Shown: positions 20,112-29,007 of the stretch, in pieces
Layout of the letters: each line of letters opens with the position of its first letter
Position numbering within the stretch: the stretch's first letter is position 1
From: Impatiens glandulifera
Lineage: Eukaryota > Streptophyta > Magnoliopsida > Ericales > Balsaminaceae
DNA: 64,000 bases
Direction: 5' to 3'
Assembly: GCF_907164915.1 (NCBI RefSeq)
Contig: NC_061862.1
Coordinates: forward strand, 5,212,358-5,276,357
Notes under the pieces: generated by a model
Told to the model about the DNA's origin: nothing
Seen by the model: only the letters and a program-made list of their open reading frames with translations
Databases searched by the model: none
Made by a program: the position numbers and the translations under genes

Positions 20112-22289
20112 ATGCTAATCGGTCTGATGGAGGGAAAAGAGGTCAACTGGGCAAGATCGGTATTTAGCAACCTCATGGATATGGTGAAACCAGACTCAAC
20201 CCGGTCGTGGGGATACGCCGTGCCTCTCGGTAAGATATTCCTCCACTTAAATCTCAACATCGGTCCCGGCGTCGCTGTTGCAAAACGATGCCTCATTAGA
20301 TCAAGGCAATTCCTTGAAAGAACGCAGCCGGCCCCCAGTTCCACAGGTGGCCGAAAGAAGAAAGCCGCAAAGAAAGATGCCCCGGCCAAAGAAAAGACCG
20401 GAGGAAAAGGCAAAGAAAAGATAACCTTCTTAGACCCACCACAACAAACAGAAGATGAGGAGTGGTCCTCTGCGCAAACCGACACGGAGAGGACCGATGA
20501 TAGAACGGTCAATGACGTCAATCATTCGGCTCAGAATCCAAAGGATGCCGAACCAAACACCAACCCTGAAACCACCGAGGGTAGTGAAGAAGAGGTTGAT
20601 AAAGAAGCCGATACTGAAGGCGGCAACACAGAGAGGGAGGAGGCCGAGGAAGCAGAGGCCGATAGATTAGCCCAGAAAATCATTCAGGGCGTCAACAAGC
20701 GAGCCGACGACGTTGAAGAGCTATACTTGGAGTGGCATGAGCACCGGTTCAGTACACCATATAGAGAAATCCTACCGGGCCACACGGAAAAGCAATGCAT
20801 CGACAGACTGGAGGAAGTGGAGGACCTGATGATGAGCCTCACAAAATCCAACACAATTCAAGAGGTACAAAGTCGAACTTGTCTCTTGTTACCAAGGATC
20901 CAACTTCGGAAACTAAGAAAGCGCATCCGGAAAATTAAGGAAGAGATCAAGAAGACGGGATCGGTGGACACCGTAGCACCGCGGGTGTTAACAAGGCTTG
21001 AAAAAGCCAAAAGGGAAATAATTCAAGAAATCGAGCGGCTGGAAACGATATGCAGCCGAATGCAAGTACCGGTCTATACTGCTCCGGTAATCGAAAAATT
21101 TCCGGTTAACTGTCCAACACCTCCAAGGGAGGTTGAGGCACCGATATTGGAGGTTGAGGCACCGATATTGGAGGTTGAGGCACCGATATTGGATGTTGAG
21201 GCACCGATCAGGGAGGATGCGGCACAATTAGAACTTCCTAAAGAGAATGCTGCACCGATAGAATCCAGTGAAAGAGCCGATCCAAATCTCACGGAGCAAT
21301 CACCTCCTCCACCACCGGAAGTCACTGCTTCAGAGCTTACTAAAGAATGCGTTGCTAAAGAATGGGTTGAGGACCGACTTCAAAAGCTTGAAGCATCCAT
21401 ATCGGAACGGATCGATGACCGCATACAAGAACACAACGTGTCCGAGCTTCAACCATTCAAGGATAGATCCAACAGAATAGTTGATTCGGCCATGAAGTTC
21501 ACCGACGTGACAAGGCTGCTTCTAGAAAAACATCAAGAACGACTCTCAGAACTCGGCATCGGTCTGTGGGAAGAAGCGGGTGAGCGCGAGAAATGTGTTC
21601 AGCGAACCGCTACTCTGGAGGATGTAACCTCAGATTTAAAGAAAGATTTCGAACGGGTCGACACGACAATTAACCGGGTCTCCGAACTCGAGAAGACAAA
21701 CGAGAGTCTCGTGGCCGAAGTAAAGGCACTTTCCGAACAGATGGCCGAAATTCTAAAGGCTAAGGAGAACGCGGACGCCGCGGCCATAGAGGCTGATGCT
21801 CAAGTGGCTAAAAGGGTCCAGGATGCGCTGGACGCCGAAGCTAGCAAAGATAAAGAGGCGCCGCGATCGTCTCAACTGACGGAAGCGAAAGTGGAAGCCG
21901 CGCGACTTAAAAATGCTGAGGCCATATTCCCAGGGTTTGCTGAGAAAGTAGCCTCCCGAGCTGCGGAGGATGCCGCACGGTTGGAAAGGGAAGCATGGAG
22001 GCTGGACGGCTTCGCTTGGGAACACAAGAAGAAGAAGGCGGCCGCCTCCGCTTCAGCACCGAAAAAGAGACAGAGGGAGGCCCCTAAGAAAGTTCAGATA
22101 GCCGAGCTGCTCAAAGAGGTATCTGAACCGGTCATCACGGGTACATCGCAGCAAGCCGACCAAGTCGAGGATGAAGTCGAAGAACAACTGCGGTCCCGGT
22201 CTAAAAGGCGACGATCTTCCGAACCGACCGGGCAACAGCAACCGAAGAAGAAAAAGAAGAGCGTCTATGACTTCACGGACTCTGAATAG
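20112..22289 (+). CDS. Accessory-type protein of non-autonomous element, 725 aa, basic and coiled-coil
   Basis: First ATG at 20112. Homology begins earlier: the frame is open from 20004, and the residues just before the ATG (ARGGNLNNLTRDKIK) align with GRRGNFDNLTKLKLR of accessory gene C. So the coding region is a remnant fused to the primer-site region. The start gives MLIGLMEGKEVNWARSVF, the second half of the domain. Next are a K-rich stretch (GGRKKKAAKKD), an acidic segment, long heptad-like helices, and four 21-bp repeats coding EVEAPIL-type units at 21129-21212. A second coiled coil follows, and basic C-terminal clusters KRQREAPKK, SKRRRSS and PKKKKK, all consistent with nuclear localisation. 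No enzymatic motif. Open over 725 codons despite lacking gag and pol. Role unknown. Confidence 0.8.
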   Translation: MLIGLMEGKEVNWARSVFSNLMDMVKPDSTRSWGYAVPLGKIFLHLNLNIGPGVAVAKRCLIRSRQFLERTQPAPSSTGGRKKKAAKKDAPAKEKTGGKGKEKITFLDPPQQTEDEEWSSAQTDTERTDDRTVNDVNHSAQNPKDAEPNTNPETTEGSEEEVDKEADTEGGNTEREEAEEAEADRLAQKIIQGVNKRADDVEELYLEWHEHRFSTPYREILPGHTEKQCIDRLEEVEDLMMSLTKSNTIQEVQSRTCLLLPRIQLRKLRKRIRKIKEEIKKTGSVDTVAPRVLTRLEKAKREIIQEIERLETICSRMQVPVYTAPVIEKFPVNCPTPPREVEAPILEVEAPILEVEAPILDVEAPIREDAAQLELPKENAAPIESSERADPNLTEQSPPPPPEVTASELTKECVAKEWVEDRLQKLEASISERIDDRIQEHNVSELQPFKDRSNRIVDSAMKFTDVTRLLLEKHQERLSELGIGLWEEAGEREKCVQRTATLEDVTSDLKKDFERVDTTINRVSELEKTNESLVAEVKALSEQMAEILKAKENADAAAIEADAQVAKRVQDALDAEASKDKEAPRSSQLTEAKVEAARLKNAEAIFPGFAEKVASRAAEDAARLEREAWRLDGFAWEHKKKKAAASASAPKKRQREAPKKVQIAELLKEVSEPVITGTSQQADQVEDEVEEQLRSRSKRRRSSEPTGQQQPKKKKKSVYDFTDSE
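21129..21212 (+). repeat. Four tandem 21-bp coding repeats
   Basis: The unit GAGGTTGAGGCACCGATATTG is repeated four times with drift in the last copy, coding EVEAPIL x3 and DVEAPIR. Confidence 0.9.
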
Positions 22290-22409
22290 GGACTATCCTT
22301 CCTTTTCTTATTGGCCTTAGTATTTCTATATATTTTGTCTTTTCCGGTCATATATATATAAATATATATAGTTATTTTTGAATCCGGCCTTATTTTGCAT
22401 TTCTACTTA

Positions 22410-22620
22410 GTTTTGATAATTTTAAATAAAATAATCAAAAAGGGAGAAATTGTTAGATAAAAGATAAAGACTCTTCCAAAACTTTTCTCTCAAAATTTTT
22501 CGAAAAATTCTCTAAGTCTTTTTCAAAAAACCGGACAAACAAAACAACCGGCCTACGGTTGCAAACTTACATGATTTTGATAATTTTAAATAAAATAATC
22601 AAAAAGGGAGAAATTGTTAG
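22410..22620 (+). repeat. Duplicated polypurine tract module of non-autonomous element
   Basis: AAAAAGGGAGAAAT followed by TGTTAGATAA occurs at 22437-22460 and again at 22601-22624, 164 bp apart. Only the second leads into the real LTR (22615). Each copy is preceded by the same TTTTGATAATTTTAAATAAA block. The stretch 22290-22409 has no gene. Confidence 0.88.
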
Positions 22621-23928
22621 ATAAATTCAGACCGGTTCAAATAAACCTAACTTAAATAAACTTTCCATGCAGAAACAAGGAACCGGACCGGATGAACAAG
22701 AGAACCAACTAAAGAAACCTAACCGGTCAAGCTACCAAACCGATCAAGAGTATTCGGAACGTGACCGCACAAAGAAAGGATCGGCCAAAGCTTAAAACCA
22801 GATTCATCAAACAGCCGATCATCCATAAGAGATAAATAACCGGAAGAAGTCTGGTTACATCACTCATACTGAAAGACCTTCGGCCAAGTCAAATGACCGA
22901 CCAGTACAAGAAGACATTTCGGGTATCTGTTGAGAACGATACCAAAGGAACAGACTGAATACTTCCTTATCCATGCAAGTCTGAGGAAAGACTGTAGGTT
23001 GCAGAAGACAGTACTACCGGATCCTTCCACTTCGGGATAAGACAGAAAGGAAATCTTCCAAGTACAGACAATTGTCCAACAGACAGTGCCTACATCAAGT
23101 AAAAGACAAACCCGGCAGGTTTGTCTTACACACCGGAAGAACAGACCACCAGGTCTGAGACAATACCAGGTCTGAGGTTGATCGTCAGGTCTGAGGAAAC
23201 GACCGCAGGTCTGAACCTCTGAAACACTGAATCACTGCACCTCTGATCAGCCAATCAGATTCAAGGCAGTGAAATATGACCGTTGGCATATTTCACCTAT
23301 AAAAGGAGGTAGCTGAAGAAGAGTAAATGCAGTTACTTAAGAAGGATATACGTTGTGGCACATTTTTGAGAGAGCATTTACTACAAGTGATAAGATTGTG
23401 CTGGGTTAGAAAGCCTAAGTGTTGAAAGTTGAAGTGTGTTTTACAATTTCGGTATAAATTGTAAGAGTGTTATCGAGCAGGAAATAAGTCTCGATCGGTT
23501 TGTACTTGTATTCCTTAGTGAATATCCTTCTCGCGGTTTCGAGAGGAAGGGGTGACGTAGGAGTTTTATCTCCGAACATCCATAAAACCTGTCTTGTTAT
23601 TTACTGTCTGTCGGTTTCATCACTAGACCGACTTATACCACTATAACCGACTTAATCCTAACCATACCGAACTTCCAGGTTACCAAAGCCGATCCATCAA
23701 ACTTCAAATCTCCACTATACAATACCGATTCTGCCTATCATACAAGCGTGCCGCTTCAACCTGAAAGCAAACCTCTTCCGCGCTTGAACCTAGTTCAAGG
23801 GTTTGTGACAGGTTGTGTAGTATTGAAACCCCGGTGTTAATCTCTAACCGGATTAACCACCACCCTTCGAGTGTGAACCGCTAACCGGTCCAACCCCCGG
23901 TTCACCAGCGGCGATCTAGATCCTAACA
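22615..23928 (+). repeat. 3' LTR of non-autonomous element
   Basis: 1314 bp, pairs with 18700-20012. TATA box at 23298-23306; hairpin arms at 23527-23533 and 23540-23546. Confidence 0.95.
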
Positions 23929-23933
23929 AATTG

Positions 23934-25845
23934 CCTCAAGTCTAGCTACAGGGGCAAATGATTCTTCAAAATCAACGCCTTCTTCCTGTTTGTATCCTTG
24001 AGCCACTAACCGGGCTTTGTTCCTCGTAACTAAACCGTCCTCATTGAGTTTATTTCTGAATACCCATCGTGTTCCTATAACCGGTTTGTTTTTCGGTCTA
24101 GGGACTAGGTACCAGACTTTATTTCTCTCAAACTCGTTTAATTCCTCTTGCATTGCCAAGATCCAATCTGGATCTGACAACGCTTCATCCACCTTTTTCG
24201 GCTCAATTTGTGATATGAAAGTAGAGTTTCCATAGTGATCCAAATTTTGTTTCCTAGTTCGGACGGGTGAGGATATGTTACCTATTACTAGTTCAAGAGG
24301 ATGATTTTTGTTCCTTCTGAGGTTAATCCAAGACGTGTCTACCAAGCTTTCGGTTGGCTGATCAAGGTTAGACTGATCGGTAGGCTGAACAGAGTCAGAC
24401 CGACCGATTTCTTCAGTAGAAACCGAAGCGTCAACTTTCTGCGGTAAAGCAGCTTGATCAGGCTGGATTTCAGCATCAACCGCTTGGTCCTTGACAAAGC
24501 GTCTAAAAACCGGAACCTCGTCTTCATCATCAGAATAGATATTAAAATTTTCCATTCTGTTGTGAAGGTCGAAGGGTAATGCAGTGTTTCGTTCAACCGA
24601 TTCATTGAAAACAACGTGTGCGGTTTTTTCAACTGTTAAAGTCCTAGTATTGTATATTCTGTAGGCTTTACTCACAGCTGAATATCCCAACATTATTCCC
24701 TCATCGGATTTAGCATCAAAGGCGGTCAAGTAATTCTTGCCGTTATTGTGAACAAAATATTTACTACCAAAAATTCGAAAATACCGTACACTTGGAACTT
24801 GATCAAAGTAAATTTCAAAAGGAGTTTTGGAAAACCGTTTAGTTACTAAAGATCGATTTTGTGTATAGCAAGCGGTGTTGATAGCTTCAGCCCAAAACTT
24901 TTGAGCGATACCCGAATCGGCTATCATTGACCTTGCGGCTTCCTTGAGAGTTCGGTTTCTTCTCTCAGCCAGGACATTTTGTTGAGGAGTTCTGGCACTA
25001 GACAACTCGTGCCTAATACCGGAATCATAAAGAAAAGTAGTTAAATTACTGTTTATAAACTCAGTTCCTCTATCACTTCTGATTTTGTTTACTCGAATGG
25101 ATTTTTCATTTTGTATTCTCAAAATCAGTTTAATCAAGTTTGGAGTTGCTTGATTCTTAGAAGCTAGAAAAGTAACCCAGGTAAATTTAGAATAGTCATC
25201 AATAACTACCATAGTATAATGCATGCCACCTAAACTAGTTACTTTAACCGGTCCAAACAGATCCATATGCAAGAGTTCTAAACATTTTTCAGATTGATAA
25301 TTTCCTTTACTTTTGAAAGATGATTTTACTTGTTTCCCCATTTGACATGCAGCACATACTTTATCTTTTGAAAACTTAACGTTTGGAAAACCGTGAACTA
25401 GTTCCTTGGAACAAATAAAGTTAATTGTTTTGAAATTCAAGTGGTTTAACCGTTTATGCCAAAGCCAGTTTGGATCATTTCCGGCTATCATACACACAGG
25501 TTTTTCGAAATCAGTTTTCCAATTTACTTTGTAAATGTTTCCTACCCTTTGACTTATGCTTAACAGGTTAAAGCTTAGTTTTTCTACCAACAATACATTA
25601 CTTATGGATAATTCACCATGGACAATCTTACCCTTGCCCACGGTTTTACCTTTTGAGTTATCCCCGAATGTGATGACTTCTCCGGTTTCGTACTTGATGT
25701 CGGTTAGTAGCTCCTTGTTTCCGGTCATATGCCTTGAGCATCCGCTGTCTAAGTACCATTCCGAATTCTTTAGCCGGTTGCTCCTCCTAACCTGCAACAA
25801 ACAATTATTTACACCTTTTTGGTACCTACATTCAGTTGGGTCCAT
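23934..25845 (-). pseudogene. Outer element pol, protease and integrase to start of reverse transcriptase
   Basis: Starts at ATG 25843-25845. Motifs in order: [13 protein letters not shown] (protease), [11 protein letters not shown]...CAACQMGKQ (integrase zinc site, HHCC type), [23 protein letters not shown] and AERRNRT (integrase DDE core), [12 protein letters not shown], then [11 protein letters not shown] and [10 protein letters not shown] of RT, where the insertion at 18700-23928 begins. An in-frame deletion of 29 residues relative to the nested copy lies near 25545-25555. Otherwise open. The polyprotein makes the cDNA and inserts it. Confidence 0.93.
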
Positions 25846-27697
25846 GGTTGATTAGTCCCTTTGGGATCCAGACTTGAATGAGTCGGATCACTTTCCCGGT
25901 TATTGTTTTGATAATATTTGGCTTAACTTCTTGGTTGTTGCTCAAGAATGCCTTATGTGGTGATGGGCTTCTTTGATGTCGGGTTTTATTAGGTTTACTT
26001 GGTTTCCGGTTGACTTTCCTTCTCTCAGGATGAAGCCATTTTTCAGATTCGTTAGGACTTACATATTTAAGCGTTTCTTCCGGTTTTAGGTTATTTTCGG
26101 TTTGTGAACTCTTGACAAATTTTATAAATGGAAGATTATTTTTCGTGAGTTTCATCCCGTTAGGTTGTTTTGTTTCATTTTGTTTATTTGGTTCATAACC
26201 GATACCATACCTACACTTCGGATGTCTTTTGTAGTTACACATTTGTTTCACTGCTTGACGTGATCTCTCCCACGCAACAGTGACGTACATTGCTCGTTCA
26301 TCGGTTTCGGTTACCGGTTGAACTGTCTTCTCATTATCGGAGAATAGTTCATCCGGTTCATACATTTCGATTTCACATGTTTTATCATATACATTATTTG
26401 TTTGTTCGGTTTTAGGTTCTACAGGAGTTGGTATGTACGCAGATATGTTTTTGAACTCAGCAACTATTTGGTTGAGTGCAGAAACCAGATCTTCTTTAGT
26501 AAACTCATCAGAAGAAAAATCGAATACCTCTTCGCCGTTTGCCATGAAGCAGGTTACTTTCTCTTCACCATCTTCATTATCGGAGTATGCCCACTCGCTT
26601 CCACCATCAGATGCAATGAGCGCCTTTTGAATTTCCTTTCCTTCATCAGCATGTTGATCATCATTTCTCCGGTAGTCGTTTCGTTGGTTGTTGTTGTTTC
26701 CCCGGTAGTTGTTCCCTTGATAATTGTTTCCCTGATACCGGTTGCCTTGATAGTTATTCCCTTGATAATTGTTTCCTTGATAGTTTCCTTCCGGTTTTCT
26801 ATCGTCTCTTCTTGGTTTTCTACACTCTGACCTGAAATGTCCAAAACCATCACAGTTATAACATCTCTTGTTTGATTTATCTACATAGTTATAATTAAAA
26901 TCATTATTAGATGGTGGCTGGCTCTTCTTCATGAATTTCCCGAATTTCTGAGCTAGCATCGCCATCACATCGTCGGTAATTTGATCGGTGTTTTTGACTG
27001 GAGCCGGTGCGGTTGATACTTGAGCCACCGGTTCCACCGATGTAACCAAAGCTCTGGTTGCGGTTGATGTGGATGCTTCGTCTTCGATCCGAGACTTGAT
27101 CTCGAATTCGTAGGCTTTCAAGTCCTCGAACACATCATGCAACTTCATCTGCCCAAGGGTGCTTGACTCCCTCATCACCATGGTCTTGATATCCCATGTG
27201 CTTGGCAAAGATCTTAGGGCTTTGATGATCACTTCTCGGTTGTCATACTTCTTTCCGAGTGTTTGAAGCTCGTTGACTACGCTGGTGAACCGGTTGCTGA
27301 ATTCCTTCATGTTTTCCCCCGGTTTCATCCTTATATTTTCATACTTCTGCGTAGCCACCAAGATTTTGTTCTCCTTGGTTCTTTCGTTTCCCTCGTGGAT
27401 CTGAATAATCGTTTCCCAAGCTTCCTTTGCATTTTCACACTCTGATATTTTGTTCAAAGTGTTATTATCTATGGCCTTATAGATGTGCCTCATGCAATGG
27501 TTGTCCAGGTTACTCCGTCTTCGATCTTCACTCGTCCATAGGTCTGCCTCCTTGTTGATCTTGATCGGTCCCTCTTTCAGGACTTGGCTCATCTCATCAT
27601 CTAACGTAATCAGATGTAGATACATCTGTTTCTTCCAACTGCTAAACGCTTCGCTGTTTAGCATTGGCGGCTTGTCGCTGTGGGTCATGCTTCCCAT
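25832..27697 (-). CDS. Outer element gag, 621 aa, intact frame
   Basis: ATG at 27697. Retrotransposon gag domain over roughly residues 10-200, an A/P/V linker, a CCHC zinc knuckle [14 protein letters not shown] near residue 280, a basic N/Y/Q/G repeat segment (NYQGN units) probably binding RNA, an acidic segment, and the C-terminus [12 protein letters not shown]. It is about 44 nt downstream of the 5' LTR. Its last 14 bp overlap the pol start in another frame. This is the only fully open gag here. Confidence 0.92.
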   Translation of the reverse strand: MGSMTHSDKPPMLNSEAFSSWKKQMYLHLITLDDEMSQVLKEGPIKINKEADLWTSEDRRRSNLDNHCMRHIYKAIDNNTLNKISECENAKEAWETIIQIHEGNERTKENKILVATQKYENIRMKPGENMKEFSNRFTSVVNELQTLGKKYDNREVIIKALRSLPSTWDIKTMVMRESSTLGQMKLHDVFEDLKAYEFEIKSRIEDEASTSTATRALVTSVEPVAQVSTAPAPVKNTDQITDDVMAMLAQKFGKFMKKSQPPSNNDFNYNYVDKSNKRCYNCDGFGHFRSECRKPRRDDRKPEGNYQGNNYQGNNYQGNRYQGNNYQGNNYRGNNNNQRNDYRRNDDQHADEGKEIQKALIASDGGSEWAYSDNEDGEEKVTCFMANGEEVFDFSSDEFTKEDLVSALNQIVAEFKNISAYIPTPVEPKTEQTNNVYDKTCEIEMYEPDELFSDNEKTVQPVTETDERAMYVTVAWERSRQAVKQMCNYKRHPKCRYGIGYEPNKQNETKQPNGMKLTKNNLPFIKFVKSSQTENNLKPEETLKYVSPNESEKWLHPERRKVNRKPSKPNKTRHQRSPSPHKAFLSNNQEVKPNIIKTITGKVIRLIQVWIPKGLINHGPN

Positions 27698-27728
27698 CTT
27701 CTTTGGTTGCTTGAGTGCTAAGAACCTC

Positions 27729-27740
27729 GCTCTGATACCA
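27729..27740 (-). promoter_or_regulatory. Primer binding site, outer element
   Basis: Minus-strand TGGTATCAGAGC, two bases from the 5' LTR end, complementary to initiator tRNA-Met. Confidence 0.92.
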
Positions 27741-27742
27741 CT

Positions 27743-28969
27743 TGTTAGGATCGGGGACGCCCTTGGAGGACCGGGGTGTTTCCGGTTTATAAGAAGGGTG
27801 GCCGCTTACAACACACACACTACTTTGGTGATAGTCCGGTTAGAGACTAAAACCGTTCTCAGCACTACACAATCTGTCACAGACTCTTGAACCGGGTTCA
27901 AGGGCGGAAATGTCTGTTTCAGGTTGAAGCAACTTATGCGACTTTAGATGATGCTTTAGAAGGAGTTGGTTTTATGGATATGAGTGACCGTTTTTAGGAG
28001 TATGATTGGTTTGAGGTTTAAGTTAAGTAAGCAAGAAATGAAAGCGAAAGAAAGAACACGAGACAAGGATTTGTTTATGGATGTTCGGAGCAAACCCTCC
28101 TACGTCACCCCTTCTTCTCATGTTATGAGAAGGATCTCCACTAACTTTTATAGTTAACAACAGTACCTCCGGTCGAGCCCAACTTCGCTACTCGCCGGTT
28201 ACACCAAACTCACACTTTGATGTAATACAACAACTCTACACAACAACACACAAAAAGCCTCCGGTTTTAGACACACCGGTTTTACAGTATAGGACTTTAT
28301 CTCTCTAACTTAATGCTTTTCGTAATTTGTAATGTACAACTTTCAGAACTGATGATGCATTTAATGAAGACGTTTGATCTTCCTTTTATAGCTGAAAGTA
28401 CCCAACGGTTACTTTCTTCTCTCTCTTGCGGATTGGTCGATCATTATCACGCCTGATGCAGAAAGGTTGCTTGCACGCTTCATTTTCCTCAACACCTGGC
28501 ATTCATGCAGGCAGCTCTGAGCAGAAGATGACGTAGCCGGTTTTCAGATTTGGACACGTGTTGGGCATGCACCTCCGGTTGTCAACTTCGGATCAATAAA
28601 GCATCATTGCTTTCCTCGCATGCTTTCGATCGGATCTGATCTTCTTTTATTCTTTCAAGACACGTTTCTTTCGTCATGGTATGTCACTCTTGAAGTTTGA
28701 ATTTTTCGGTTTTTGTGTCTTATGCTGTATTATCCGGTTGGTATGTAAGTTTATGTCTTGGCTAACCGGTCGCTTGAGAAAGTGAAACCGGTTCCTCTAA
28801 TCTTTAACTTGATTACTTGAGACTGGTTTCTTTGAAGTATAACAGCAACCGGTTTTTGATGCCCCCAACCGGTTCATACGGTTTTGATCTGTACCTGCAC
28901 ATGAAAGTTGACAACTATTTAGTTCGTCTAGCTGGTTCCACAAAATTAACTTACTTAATTTTTCTATCA
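27743..28969 (-). repeat. 5' LTR of outer copia element
   Basis: 1227 bp, pairs with 2163-3390. TATA box TATAAAAGG (minus strand) at plus coordinates 28382-28390. Hairpin arms at 28114-28120 and 28126-28132. Confidence 0.95.
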
Positions 28970-29007
28970 GATTGTCATTGAACATTGGAGATTGTATATT
29001 TGACCAA

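Larger units (their letters stand above)
18700..23928 (+). mobile_element. Nested non-autonomous copia-type element keeping only an accessory gene
   Basis: LTRs at 18700-20012 and 22615-23928 begin TGTTAGAT and end CCTAACA. The target duplication is AATTG (18695-18699, 23929-23933). The primer site is TGGTATCAGAGC at 20015-20026, and a polypurine tract lies directly before the 3' LTR. The 2.6-kb interior has no gag, protease, integrase or RT. It holds one long frame homologous to the second half of the accessory domain plus its tail. The LTRs share blocks with the minus-strand family (GGGGTGACGTAGGAG, CCGAACATCCATAAA, the terminal region before CCTAACA), so this is a related subfamily. It is inserted in pol of the outer element between ARLEA and IRIFLAYA. 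Its two LTRs differ at about 18 positions by eye. Confidence 0.95.
2163..28969 (-). mobile_element. Outer Ty1/copia element (SIRE-like layout) with two nested insertions
   Basis: LTRs at 2163-3390 and 27743-28969 start TGATAG and end CCTAACA on the minus strand. They are flanked by identical 5-bp duplications, GATTG at 2158-2162 and 28970-28974. Internal order on the minus strand: primer site complementary to initiator tRNA-Met (27729-27740), gag, pol (protease, integrase, reverse transcriptase, RNase H), then about 6 kb of post-pol genes, a polypurine tract and the 3' LTR. Copia order (integrase before RT), a long gag and a long post-pol region match the SIRE/Maximus lineage. Pol is cut twice, by elements at 18700-23928 and 10064-17746; without them the element is about 13.9 kb. 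It is not autonomous as read: pol has a nonsense codon and the accessory genes are broken. The two LTRs differ at roughly 17 places by eye. It lies about 180 bp past the receptor kinase. Confidence 0.95.
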
